NCBI GenBank assembly: GCA_029287875.1
Contig: JARFQH010000375.1
Location: 1-14,851, forward strand
Direction: 5' to 3'
DNA: 14,851 nucleotides
From: Desulfobacteraceae bacterium
GTDB lineage: Bacteria > Desulfobacterota > Desulfobacteria > Desulfobacterales > SG8-13
A program made the position numbers and the translations under genes. This document shows positions 6,592-14,245 of the stretch, piece by piece. The notes under the pieces were generated by a model, which did not search any database, had not been told where the DNA came from, and was given only the letters and a program-made list of their open reading frames with translations. Within the stretch, counting starts at the first letter, position 1. The number at the start of each line of letters is the position of its first letter.

Positions 6592-7068
6592 ATGCAGGTC
6601 AAAAGGTTAGGTTTCTTGTGCGTTATGTTGGCGGTCATGGTCGGAATGACATGTGATGTTTTCGGTCAGGATTCTGAAGGCGAGATGTGCGTGCCGATGG
6701 GCGTCATTACCATCAAGCCTCCACCGGAGGTCACCTCGCAAAAGAGCCCGGTCGATTTTCCGCATTCGCGCCATTTTGCGACTGACTGCAAAACATGCCA
6801 TCATACGTGGAAAGGCGAGGAAAAAATCCAAGGCTGCCAGACCTCCGGTTGCCACGACCAGGCCAGCGCGCCGAAAACCACCGAGTCCTACCTGTCCTAT
6901 TCGGACGTGTCGATAAAGTATTACAAGTACGCCTATCACGAAGCCTGCATTGGTTGTCACAAGGAAATCCGTGCCAAGAATCTGCAGACGGCAAAGTCCT
7001 ACCAGGTACTGGGTGAGGCCCTGCCGGCGGCAGGACCCTCCGGCTGTATCGAATGCCATCCGAAATAG
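6592..7068 (+). CDS. Periplasmic tetraheme cytochrome c3 family protein
   Basis: This 158-residue class III cytochrome c shuttles electrons in the periplasm between hydrogenases or formate dehydrogenases and membrane redox complexes. A Sec signal peptide covers about residues 1-25 (basic MQVKR, then a hydrophobic core). Four heme sites are visible: CKTCH (66-70), CQTSGCH (82-88, CX4CH), CIGCH (119-123) and CIECH (152-156). Likely axial histidines are H58 and H61 (FPHSRH), H71 directly after the first heme motif, and H116. In classical type I c3 the fourth site is CX4CH; here it is CX2CH. I chose the ATG at 6592 because AGGGAG ends nine bases upstream. An in-frame ATG at 6586 is possible, and one at 6562 lies before the ribosome site. 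It is transcribed away from the polyferredoxin operon and shares a 13-bp motif with it. A hairpin terminator follows 24 bases after the stop. Confidence 0.93.
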   Translation: MQVKRLGFLCVMLAVMVGMTCDVFGQDSEGEMCVPMGVITIKPPPEVTSQKSPVDFPHSRHFATDCKTCHHTWKGEEKIQGCQTSGCHDQASAPKTTESYLSYSDVSIKYYKYAYHEACIGCHKEIRAKNLQTAKSYQVLGEALPAAGPSGCIECHPK

Positions 7069-7092
7069 CGTTTGCTTGCGACCCGGATGTCC

Positions 7093-7124
7093 CACAAAGG
7101 GTGGTCTGTCGGCCACCCTTTGTG
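7093..7124 (+). terminator. Hairpin terminator after cytochrome c3
   Basis: CACAAAGGGTGG (7093-7104) and CCACCCTTTGTG (7113-7124) form a perfect 12-bp stem with an eight-base loop, followed by TTGTTG. The T-tract is short, so termination may be partial. The hairpin would end the cytochrome transcript. Confidence 0.7.
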
Positions 7125-7133
7125 TTGTTGCGC

Positions 7134-7152
7134 GGCGCCGCATAACGGCGCC
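7134..7152. other. Second GC-rich hairpin between cytochrome c3 and rhomboid genes
   Basis: GGCGCCG (7134-7140) pairs with CGGCGCC (7146-7152) around the loop CATAA. It starts nine bases after the terminator stem and has no T-run. It may strengthen termination or lie in the rhomboid leader. No clear promoter for the rhomboid gene was found in 7153-7219. Confidence 0.5.
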
Positions 7153-7219
7153 CGCCTCTTCGTGCTGAACCGCTCTGCAAAGCCAAAGCACACAGTCTTG
7201 CTTCGACAGAGATCGATAT

Positions 7220-8065
7220 ATGACCGGCGGCCAGAGACAATCGATGTTGTGCCCCAACTGCGGCAAGCTGATCAGTACCAGTGAACCCCGCTGCCCCTAC
7301 TGCGGGATCGGGCGTCCGGCTTCCATGAGCAAACGTCTGTTGGGAACCATCGGCCTGAGTGATCCGGATCGCCTCATCCGCTCAGTGATCTATGTCAATG
7401 TCGGCATGTATCTCATCTCGCTTCTCTTCAGCCAGAGCCGTATCGGTTTGTCCATGAATCCGCTGACCTTCCTGTCCCCCGGTGATAATAGTCTATTCCT
7501 GCTGGGAATGACCGGAACCATCCCCATCGACCGCTTCGGGCGCTGGTGGAGCCTTCTGGCGGCCAATTACCTGCACGGCGGTATTCTGCACATCTTTTTC
7601 AACATGGCGGCTTTCAGACAGTTGGCCTTTCTAACCGTGCGCGAATACGGCACCTATCGCATGGTGGTCATTTACACCGCCAGCGGAACCCTCGGATTCC
7701 TGGTCTCCTACTTGGCCGGCATTCCCTACACCATCGGAGCGTCGGCGGCGGTCTGCGGGTTGATCGGGGCCATGCTTTACTATGGAAAAAGCCGGGGCGG
7801 CGTCTACGGCCACACGATTTACCGCCAGGTCGGTTCCTGGGCGATCGGGCTCGTCGTTTTCGGCCTGCTGATTCCGGGGATCAACAACTGGGGGCACGTC
7901 GGCGGCGGGGTTGCCGGTGCCCTGATCGGCTATCTCATGGGCTACCGCGAGCGTACCGGAGAGCGGTCGATGCATCGGTTGCTGGCCGGCGTCTGCACTG
8001 TCATGACAGTGGCGGTTCTCCTCTACGCCGTTGTCTCCGCCGTTATTTACCGCTTTGCGGGGTGA
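7220..8065 (+). CDS. Rhomboid-family intramembrane serine protease with N-terminal zinc ribbon
   Basis: This 281-residue protein would cleave membrane-spanning substrates within the bilayer. An N-terminal cytoplasmic zinc ribbon uses C11, C14, C25 and C28 (CPNC and CPYC). A six-helix rhomboid core follows from about residue 53, with one more hydrophobic helix near the C-terminus (about 254-277). The HGG..H...N motif is at H119, H124 and N128. The nucleophile is S175 in GASAA, where most rhomboids have GASG, and the catalytic histidine is H226 in GHVGGGVAG. Both dyad residues are present, so it is probably active. The ATG at 7220 has only a weak AGAG upstream; a second ATG at 7244 would keep the zinc ribbon. 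It lies behind the cytochrome terminator and about 250 bases before moxR, so it may be its own unit. Substrates are unknown. Confidence 0.9.
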   Translation: MTGGQRQSMLCPNCGKLISTSEPRCPYCGIGRPASMSKRLLGTIGLSDPDRLIRSVIYVNVGMYLISLLFSQSRIGLSMNPLTFLSPGDNSLFLLGMTGTIPIDRFGRWWSLLAANYLHGGILHIFFNMAAFRQLAFLTVREYGTYRMVVIYTASGTLGFLVSYLAGIPYTIGASAAVCGLIGAMLYYGKSRGGVYGHTIYRQVGSWAIGLVVFGLLIPGINNWGHVGGGVAGALIGYLMGYRERTGERSMHRLLAGVCTVMTVAVLLYAVVSAVIYRFAG

Positions 8066-8173
8066 GTGTCCGGAGACGATCATCGACGGCCCTGCGTCGG
8101 CGAGGCGCTCGCTCAACCTAGATTCCAAATCAGGACACCGATGCATCCCGTTCGGCTACCGGTGCGAAAAATC

Positions 8174-8191
8174 GGAATATCCAGATATTCC
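8174..8191. promoter_or_regulatory. Palindrome GGAATATC-CA-GATATTCC, candidate operator
   Basis: Perfect 8-bp arms are separated by two bases, 14 bases upstream of a candidate -35 element. That is the usual position for an activator dimer site. It falls in the 250-base gap between the rhomboid and moxR genes, which otherwise shows no gene. Confidence 0.5.
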
Positions 8192-8205
8192 TTCTTATTC
8201 ACGCC

Positions 8206-8235
8206 TTGCCGGACGGGCGCTTCAACGATTAGAAT
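8206..8235 (+). promoter_or_regulatory. Candidate promoter of the moxR-DUF58-tgpA operon
   Basis: TTGCCG (8206-8211) and TAGAAT (8230-8235) are separated by 18 bases, matching the sigma70 consensus at four and five of six positions. Transcription would begin near 8242 and leave a leader of about 75 bases. Confidence 0.45.
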
Positions 8236-8315
8236 TGCAAACTTTTTTTCGAGAACCGCAAGGCTGCGTTCAACGAAAATTTCTGAAAGTCCCGGCCCGA
8301 AGGTGGCGCTCATCA

Positions 8316-9257
8316 ATGGATGCCGAATCATCACACCAGACCCCGGAATTCCAACCGAGAGAAATCATCGGACAGATCGGCACGATCATCCGCGGCAAAG
8401 AAGCGCAGGTCCGACTGGCCCTGACCTGTCTCTTCGCACGGGGGCATCTTCTCATCGAAGATCTGCCCGGCATCGGCAAGACAACCCTTGCCAAAGTCCT
8501 GTCCCGGGTGCTGGGACTGAATTTTCGCCGGATTCAGTGCACCAGCGACATGCTGCCGGGAGACATTCTCGGTGTATCGGTTTTCGAGCGCAAAACCAAC
8601 ACATTCGTGTTCCACCCCGGCCCCATTTTTACGCAGGTCCTGCTGGCAGACGAAATCAACCGGGCGACCCCAAAAACCCAGAGCGCCCTGCTGGAAGCGA
8701 TGGGCGAGCGTCAGGTAACCGTCGATGGTAAAACCCGCGGGCTGGGAGAACCGTTTTTCGTGATCGCCACCCAGAATCCCCTGGAACAATTCGGTACCTT
8801 TTCACTGCCCGAGAGCCAGCTGGACCGTTTTCTAATGCGCATCGATCTCGGCTACCCCGATCGGGCAGCCGAGAAAAGCCTGCTGCAAATGGGCGAGACC
8901 AGAGGCGCCCTCGAGGAACTGCAACCGATTCTCACCAGTGAAGACGTGCTCATGATTCAAGGGCAGGTGAGAGCCGTCCACGTCTCCGACGCCCTGTTCG
9001 ACTATCTTCAAGACCTGCTCGATTTTACGCGCCAGTCGGCCGAATTCCACGTGGGACTCTCCCCGCGGGCCGGACTCAGTTTGCTGGCGGCCACCCGCTC
9101 CCGGGCTTATCTTGCAGGAAGAGACTTTGCGCTGCCGGAGGACCTGCAGCAGGTTCTGCCCTGGGTGGTTGGCCACCGCCTGAGCGCGCAGGGCGGGAGT
9201 CGCTACTTCACCTCGGATCAACTCCTTTCGATCCTCAGCCAGGTCCCCGTTCCCTGA
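8316..9257 (+). CDS. MoxR-family AAA+ ATPase
   Basis: This 313-residue MoxR ATPase belongs to a chaperone-like family thought to help fold or activate envelope and metal-binding complexes. Walker A is PGIGKTT (51-57, K55), Walker B is VLLADE (108-113), sensor 1 is ATQNP (151-155) and the conserved SQLDRF stretch follows at 167-172. The C-terminal lid domain is complete (about 225-313). I chose the ATG at 8316 because AAGGTGG ends nine bases upstream and MoxR homology begins soon after it. The open frame runs back to 8031, but its first 95 residues overlap the rhomboid gene and look non-coding. It is followed after two bases by a DUF58 gene and then a transglutaminase gene, the typical MoxR neighbourhood. 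Confidence 0.93.
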   Translation: MDAESSHQTPEFQPREIIGQIGTIIRGKEAQVRLALTCLFARGHLLIEDLPGIGKTTLAKVLSRVLGLNFRRIQCTSDMLPGDILGVSVFERKTNTFVFHPGPIFTQVLLADEINRATPKTQSALLEAMGERQVTVDGKTRGLGEPFFVIATQNPLEQFGTFSLPESQLDRFLMRIDLGYPDRAAEKSLLQMGETRGALEELQPILTSEDVLMIQGQVRAVHVSDALFDYLQDLLDFTRQSAEFHVGLSPRAGLSLLAATRSRAYLAGRDFALPEDLQQVLPWVVGHRLSAQGGSRYFTSDQLLSILSQVPVP

Positions 9258-9259
9258 TC

Positions 9260-10216
9260 ATGGCGCAACACGACGATTCCAGACGGTCGAGGAAAGTATT
9301 TTCCGCCTCCGTTCTGCCCTTTACGATCAGGCCGAGGCACCTGTCATGGCGACCGACGCGTTTCGGTCTGGTGTTTGCTCTGCTGGTGACCGGCATCCTG
9401 GCGGGCGCGGTCAACTACGCCAACAATCTCGGCTTCCTGCTCGGTTTTCTGCTCGGTGGTGTGGGGGTTGTTTCCCTGTTCCACGGTTACGGCAACCTGA
9501 CGGCGCTGACCCTGGCGGCTGTCCGTGCTGAGCCGGTTTTTGCCGGCGAAGAGGCGGTCTTCGAGTTGTTCACGCGCGCCGACGGCTCCGGAGCGGCGGC
9601 GGTCCGCTTTGCCCTCGAAAAGCAGCCGGCATCAACCACACCCACGGATCTTTCCTCAGGGGGCACGACCACGATCCGGATCCGGGTTCCGGCACCTCGA
9701 CGCGGACTTCTCGACCCAGGTGGGGTGATGATTATTTCGGAATACCCTCTCGGTCTCTTCAGATTTTCCTGCCGCCTTCAGCCGGACCTGACGTGTTTGG
9801 TGTACCCCAGGCCGGCGGCGGAAGGGATTATACCGGTTCGCCATTCGGCCGGCATGAAGGGCGAAGGGAAGAACCGGGGTGCCGAGGACGACGATTTCCA
9901 GGGGTTGCGACCCTATCGTCCCGGCGATCCGCTGCAACACATTTCTTGGAAGGCTTCCGCTCGGGGTCAGGGATTTTTCACCAAAGAATTTGCCGGAACC
10001 GGTGGAGCGACGGCATGGCTGGACTGGGATGCGGTCGCCGAGCAGGATCTCGAACGCAAACTGGCGCTTCTTTGCTACGCCGTACTTCAGGCCCATCGTG
10101 AACGCCTGGAATACGGTCTTCGTCTTCCCGGCCGTGTTATCGAACCGGACAGTGGGGAACGGCACCAAAAAAACTGCCTGAAGGCCTTGGCCCTTTACTC
10201 CTCAAATGAAACTTAA
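9260..10216 (+). CDS. DUF58 domain membrane protein
   Basis: This 318-residue DUF58 protein has two hydrophobic helices near the N-terminus (about 35-52 and 57-75), then a beta-rich segment, then the family signature FQGLRPYRPGD (213-223) with HISWKASAR (227-235). DUF58 proteins occur beside MoxR ATPases and are thought to act with them at the membrane; the biochemical role is not settled. The ATG begins two bases after the moxR stop without a good ribosome site, so translation is probably coupled. The C-terminal part after the signature is a short von Willebrand-like fold; no MIDAS metal motif can be recognised. Confidence 0.9.
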   Translation: MAQHDDSRRSRKVFSASVLPFTIRPRHLSWRPTRFGLVFALLVTGILAGAVNYANNLGFLLGFLLGGVGVVSLFHGYGNLTALTLAAVRAEPVFAGEEAVFELFTRADGSGAAAVRFALEKQPASTTPTDLSSGGTTTIRIRVPAPRRGLLDPGGVMIISEYPLGLFRFSCRLQPDLTCLVYPRPAAEGIIPVRHSAGMKGEGKNRGAEDDDFQGLRPYRPGDPLQHISWKASARGQGFFTKEFAGTGGATAWLDWDAVAEQDLERKLALLCYAVLQAHRERLEYGLRLPGRVIEPDSGERHQKNCLKALALYSSNET

Positions 10217-10279
10217 AAGTTTCCTCTTCGAACAAACTGGAGGCGGCGCTGAACCTTTTTTACCCTGAATGATCCCACG

Positions 10280-12253
10280 ATGAAAAACGTCCAGAGACAC
10301 ATACCGGCCTTGATTGTGGCCTTGCTGGTCTCCATGGTGCCTCACCTGACCGTGTTGCCGCCCTGGGTCGTTCTCTGGTGCCTGACGACTTGGGGCATCA
10401 TTTTCCTGCGCCTCAAGACCGGGCGGGGCCAGCCGGGAAGGGATGTTCGCCTGCTGTTGATTCTGGGCGGCACCACGGCCGTCTTTTTGAGTTCCGGCGG
10501 AGGACTGGACCGGTTTTCCGGGATCAACCTCTTGTGGATCATGGCCAGCATCAAAATGATGGAAATCCAGTCGCAGCGGGATGTTATGGTGATGATCCTG
10601 CTGACCTATTTTCTGACGGCATCCATCCTCTTTTTCGATACCGGTCTTTTTGCCGGTCTTTACGCACCGGCGGCCCTGCTCGCCGTAACGGCCGTTCTGA
10701 CCCGTGTCGTTCATCCGTCCAGCGACTGGCGCAGGAATCTGTCGCTCGCCGCCGGAATTTTTTTCCAGGCCCTGCCGTTGACCCTGGTGCTGTTTCTCTT
10801 CTTTCCGCGGGGCCAGGGCGGCCTTTGGGGGCTGCAGGGGCCTCAGGCCGGTTTCAGCGGTTTTTCAGATCAGCTGCGACCGGGAGGCGTATCCCAGGTC
10901 GTGGTCAACCGGGCCATCGCCTTCAGGGCCGAGTTCGCTGGGTCCGTGCCGGCACCCGGGTATCTCTACTGGCGCGGCGTCACCTTTACCGATTTCGACG
11001 GTGACGTTTGGCGCACCGGCGACACGGACGTTGGGCCGGCACCGTCATTGACCGGCAGCGGGATAATGGACTACACCGTCACGCTCGAGCCGCATGGACA
11101 GCGCTGGCTTTTTGCACTCGACCTACCGGTCGACGCTTCGCCCGGTACTGTCATCAAGGCCGATCACACGCTGATGTCGATCCGCCGGGTCGCCCGGCGT
11201 TTGCAGTACAGCGTCCTGTCGCTGAACGATTACAAGGCCGATCGGGTCGATGTGCCGCCGCAGGCGACCCTGATGTTGCCGGATGGCAGCAACCCGCAAG
11301 CCCGGGACCTGGCCCGAAGATGGCGAGCGGCTGCCAAGGAGCCCGCCGAAATCGTCCAGACGGCCCTGCGCTATTTCAGCCAAAACGAATTCGGCTACAC
11401 GCTCCAAGCGCCGCCTCTCGGCCATCAGGCGATCGACGAATTTCTTTTTCGAACCCGTAAAGGGTACTGTGAGCACTATGCATCGGCGTTCGTTTTCTTG
11501 ATGCGCGCCGCCAATATACCCGCCCGTGTGGTGGCCGGATATCTCGGCGGCGATGTCAACCCCTACGGCGGTTACCTCATCGTGCGTCAATCCCAAGCTC
11601 ATGCTTGGGCCGAGGTCTGGCTGCAAAGCAAGGGATGGCGACGCGTCGATCCGTCCTTGGCAATCGCACCCCAACGGGTCGATCGGGGCGTGGCCTCGGC
11701 GCTGCCGCAGGACGAACGCGCGGCAGTCGAGGCCTTCGGCCTCGATGGACGGTTTTTCCGTTCTTGGAATAACATTCACATGGCTTGGGATGCGGTCGAC
11801 AACCAATGGGACAAGTGGGTGATGGGATATACGCTTGCCCGGCAGAAGACGCTGTTGGCCGGACTCGGCTTTCACGCCGGCGGTCGAAAGGGCCTGCTGT
11901 TTTCTTTGCTGATGGCCGTCGGCTTGGTGGGCCTGATAGCCGGGGTCTATGCCGCTCGGTTCCTGAAAACCGCCGTGGTAAGGGACGATGACGTGCGGCG
12001 CTCCTACCGGCTTTTTTGCAGCAAACTCGCTCGTGTCGGCTTGGTTCGCAGTCCCGGTCAGGGACCGCTCGATTTTGCCGCAGCGGTAAACACCGCCCGC
12101 CAAGACCTGAAGGAAAGGGTCGCGACCATCATCGCCCTCTACATTCGGTTGCGCTATGATCGCCGCGGCGACAGCGAGGATTTGAAGCGATTCAAAGTCG
12201 CCGTGCGACAATTCAAGCCGCGTGAGGTTCTGGACCACCGGAAGGGTCTTTAG
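10280..12253 (+). CDS. TgpA-like transglutaminase-domain membrane protein (DUF3488-transglutaminase-DUF4129)
   Basis: This 657-residue protein has the TgpA layout: N-terminal membrane helices (about 8-180, DUF3488), an extracytoplasmic transglutaminase-like domain, another membrane helix (about 538-562) and a C-terminal cytoplasmic DUF4129-like segment. The catalytic triad is visible: C397 (GYCEHYASAF), H441 (AHAW) and D457 (VDPS). The periplasmic domain may crosslink or cleave envelope proteins; the homologue in Pseudomonas aeruginosa is essential. The ATG at 10280 is the only ATG after an in-frame TGA at 10250-10252. It lacks a clear ribosome site; the GGAGG at 10239-10243 is 36 bases upstream, so translation may be inefficient or coupled. 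It is the third gene of the moxR-DUF58-tgpA set, and no terminator follows. Confidence 0.92.
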   Translation: MKNVQRHIPALIVALLVSMVPHLTVLPPWVVLWCLTTWGIIFLRLKTGRGQPGRDVRLLLILGGTTAVFLSSGGGLDRFSGINLLWIMASIKMMEIQSQRDVMVMILLTYFLTASILFFDTGLFAGLYAPAALLAVTAVLTRVVHPSSDWRRNLSLAAGIFFQALPLTLVLFLFFPRGQGGLWGLQGPQAGFSGFSDQLRPGGVSQVVVNRAIAFRAEFAGSVPAPGYLYWRGVTFTDFDGDVWRTGDTDVGPAPSLTGSGIMDYTVTLEPHGQRWLFALDLPVDASPGTVIKADHTLMSIRRVARRLQYSVLSLNDYKADRVDVPPQATLMLPDGSNPQARDLARRWRAAAKEPAEIVQTALRYFSQNEFGYTLQAPPLGHQAIDEFLFRTRKGYCEHYASAFVFLMRAANIPARVVAGYLGGDVNPYGGYLIVRQSQAHAWAEVWLQSKGWRRVDPSLAIAPQRVDRGVASALPQDERAAVEAFGLDGRFFRSWNNIHMAWDAVDNQWDKWVMGYTLARQKTLLAGLGFHAGGRKGLLFSLLMAVGLVGLIAGVYAARFLKTAVVRDDDVRRSYRLFCSKLARVGLVRSPGQGPLDFAAAVNTARQDLKERVATIIALYIRLRYDRRGDSEDLKRFKVAVRQFKPREVLDHRKGL

Positions 12254-12283
12254 GGTTCCGGTTGAGGTAAGAGTCCTTAAAAC

Positions 12284-12312
12284 TTGCTTGATTTATTTGG
12301 GATTTTTATTTA
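12284..12312 (+). promoter_or_regulatory. Weak AT-rich promoter candidate before the HsdR-N-like gene
   Basis: TTGCTT (12284-12289) and TATTTA (12307-12312) lie 17 bases apart in a stretch clearly richer in A and T than its surroundings. Each matches the consensus at only three of six positions. If used, transcription would start near 12319, making the message almost leaderless. This would fit the lack of a properly spaced ribosome site before the ATG at 12323. Confidence 0.3.
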
Positions 12313-12322
12313 AACTTAGGGC

Positions 12323-13387
12323 ATGGAAAATCAAATTATCGAGCTCATCGAGTCGCTCAAATCTAACAAACGGGTCGATACCTTCGACAAGGCTTCCACG
12401 AAACAGGCGATCGTCATACGGTTGCTGTCGCTGCTGGGCTGGGACATCTTCGATGTCGACGAAGTCAAACCGGATCACGCCCTCAAGTCCGTTCAGGTAG
12501 ACTACTCCCTGAGGCTCAAAAACGCCGATACGGTTTTTATCGGTGTTGAAAAGGTCGGTGAAGATCTGAGCTACCACCAGAAAGAGCTTCTCGACGGCGC
12601 CTACAAGGAGGGCGTTAAGCTCTCTGTTTTGACCAACGGCGTGGCCTGGTGGTTTTACCTGTCCGCCGGTGAAGGGTCTTTCGAGCAGAAGCGGTACTGT
12701 ACGCTGGAAATTTTAAAGCAGCCTCCCAAGGACGTCGCCGCCCGGCTTGTCGAACTGTTCGAGAAGAGCAATGTATCAAAGGGCAAATCCCTCAAAATCG
12801 CCGAATCGATACAGTTAAAGCGCCAGCGCAAGGTCATCGAAAAGGCAATGGCCGATGCCTGGAGCCGCCTCTTGACCGCTCCCCCCGAAGCGCTGATAAA
12901 ACTGTTCGGCGATTCGGTCGAAAAACTTTGCGGTTACAAGCCCGACAAAGAGATGACCGTCTCGTTTTTGTCCGAACGTCTCGAGGCCGCGTCAACCGAA
13001 GAGGTTGCTGATCTGGAAGAGGTCGAGGAGTCGAAGAAACCCACGATACCGCCTCGATATTTCGAGGGACGGATCGTCAGCGCTTTTTCCTTCAACGATT
13101 TCAAGTGCAAGGTCGATTCCTGGGACGGGTTTCTGCTCAAGCTGTGTGAAGAGTTGATTTCAAAACACGACCAGGATGTCGAAAAACTGCTGTGGCATTC
13201 GGTCGACAATCGCTATTATTTCAGAGAAAACCCGGACGAACTGAGGCTGCCGGTCAACATCGAAAACACCAACATTTTTGTCGAAACACACCTGAGCACC
13301 GAAGACACGGTCAAACTCGCCTATTCTCTCCTGAAGGCTTTCGGTTATCCCATTACTGATCTGGAGATCACTTCAAAGCGGAAATGA
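12323..13387 (+). CDS. HsdR N-terminal-domain-like protein, nuclease motif apparently degenerate
   Basis: This 354-residue protein resembles stand-alone proteins with a type I restriction endonuclease HsdR N-terminal domain (COG4748-like). Such proteins have a PD-(D/E)XK fold but no helicase domain. The N-terminal domain (about 1-150) shows GWD (39-41), VDYSLR with D60, and the block VFIGVEKVGEDL (71-82) followed by LTNGVAWWFYL (103-113). Relatives usually read FIEVKK or FIEAKR in that block; here glycine (G74) and glutamate (E76) replace the catalytic E and K, although D60 remains. A charged linker (about 220-240) leads to a C-terminal domain with SWDGFLLKLCEEL, YYF..NPDELR and NIFVETHLS. 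No methylase, specificity or helicase gene is nearby. It follows tgpA after 69 AT-rich bases and converges with thiD. Composition looks lower in G+C than its neighbours, so transfer is possible. The function is unknown. Confidence 0.75.
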   Translation: MENQIIELIESLKSNKRVDTFDKASTKQAIVIRLLSLLGWDIFDVDEVKPDHALKSVQVDYSLRLKNADTVFIGVEKVGEDLSYHQKELLDGAYKEGVKLSVLTNGVAWWFYLSAGEGSFEQKRYCTLEILKQPPKDVAARLVELFEKSNVSKGKSLKIAESIQLKRQRKVIEKAMADAWSRLLTAPPEALIKLFGDSVEKLCGYKPDKEMTVSFLSERLEAASTEEVADLEEVEESKKPTIPPRYFEGRIVSAFSFNDFKCKVDSWDGFLLKLCEELISKHDQDVEKLLWHSVDNRYYFRENPDELRLPVNIENTNIFVETHLSTEDTVKLAYSLLKAFGYPITDLEITSKRK

Positions 13388-13404
13388 TCGGCCGGATCAG
13401 AGAC

Positions 13405-14244
13405 TTAAGACCAGAAGCTGAAAAAATGATGCACCGGTCCGCTGCCGTGTCCCAAGCGGTAGGGCGCCCCGGCGCGGATGGCCTCACCGATGTACACTTT
13501 GGCGTTGCGGACCGCCGTCGCAGTGGTTTCGCCTTTCGCCAGGTAAGCGGCAATGGCGGACGAGAGCGTGCATCCGGTGCCGTGGGTGTTCGCGGTCCGA
13601 ACCCGCCGGTCTTCGAGAACAACACAACGGTCTTCGTCGGCGATGTAAAGCACATCTGAGCTGTCGTCATCTTGCGCGTGTCCTCCCTTGAGCAGCACGC
13701 TGCGGCTGCCGAAAGCGGCCAGGCTTTTGGCTGCCGCTTGCATGCCGTCGAGGCCATTGACCTCTCGTCCCAGCAGCACGGCGGCTTCAGGCAGATTCGG
13801 CGTCAAGACCGTCGCCAGTGGAAGCAGGTGATCTTTCAAGGCCGTGATGGCCGCGTCCTGCAACAGTTTGTCGCCGCTCTGCGCCACCATTACCGGATCG
13901 AGGACGATGTTGGCCGCTTCATGCCGTCGCAGCCCGTCCGCCACCACCTGGATCAATTCCGCCGAATAGAGCATGCCGATCTTGACGGCATCGGCCCCGA
14001 TGTCGGAGAAGACGGCCGCCATCTGCTGCACGACAAAATCCGGCGGCACGGCGTGAATGCCTGTCACACCCGTCGTGTTCTGGGCCGTCAGGGCAGTGAC
14101 GACCGACATGCCGTAGCAGCCCAGGGCCGAGAACGTTTTCAGATCGGCCTGGATTCCCGCCCCCCCGCCGCTGTCCGAACCGGCAATGGTCAGGGCTCTT
14201 TTGTAGTGCCGGTTTGTCCCGGATCCGTCTGATAGTGCCTGCAT
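13405..14244 (-). CDS. thiD: Hydroxymethylpyrimidine/phosphomethylpyrimidine kinase
   Basis: ThiD phosphorylates hydroxymethylpyrimidine (HMP) and then HMP phosphate, giving the pyrimidine diphosphate used for thiamine phosphate synthesis in the cytoplasm. The 279-residue ribokinase-type fold shows GSDSGGGAG (22-30), AQNTTGV (54-60), DPVM (116-119), TPN (148-150), KGGH (186-189) and GTGCTLSSA (222-230) with the conserved cysteine C225. Length is normal. The ATG at 14244 has AAGGA eight bases upstream; the open frame extends 60 bases further into thiL and was not used. It starts one base after the thiL stop codon, so the two are co-transcribed. It ends 17 bases from the convergent HsdR-N-like gene with no obvious terminator between them. 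Confidence 0.95.
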   Translation of the reverse strand: MQALSDGSGTNRHYKRALTIAGSDSGGGAGIQADLKTFSALGCYGMSVVTALTAQNTTGVTGIHAVPPDFVVQQMAAVFSDIGADAVKIGMLYSAELIQVVADGLRRHEAANIVLDPVMVAQSGDKLLQDAAITALKDHLLPLATVLTPNLPEAAVLLGREVNGLDGMQAAAKSLAAFGSRSVLLKGGHAQDDDSSDVLYIADEDRCVVLEDRRVRTANTHGTGCTLSSAIAAYLAKGETTATAVRNAKVYIGEAIRAGAPYRLGHGSGPVHHFFSFWS

Positions 14245-14245
14245 T

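Noticed and set aside
8031..8315. N-terminal extension of the MoxR frame
   Set aside because: It would overlap the rhomboid gene and adds 95 residues without MoxR similarity. A ribosome site fits the ATG at 8316, and a promoter candidate lies inside the extension.
11123..12238. 371-codon minus-strand open frame opposite the transglutaminase gene
   Set aside because: It covers the coding strand of a protein with a full Cys-His-Asp triad. The antisense product has low-complexity composition and no motif.
13383..13402. Possible terminator between the HsdR-N-like gene and thiD
   Set aside because: TGATC and GATCA around GGCCG give only a five-base stem overlapping the stop codon, with no T-run.
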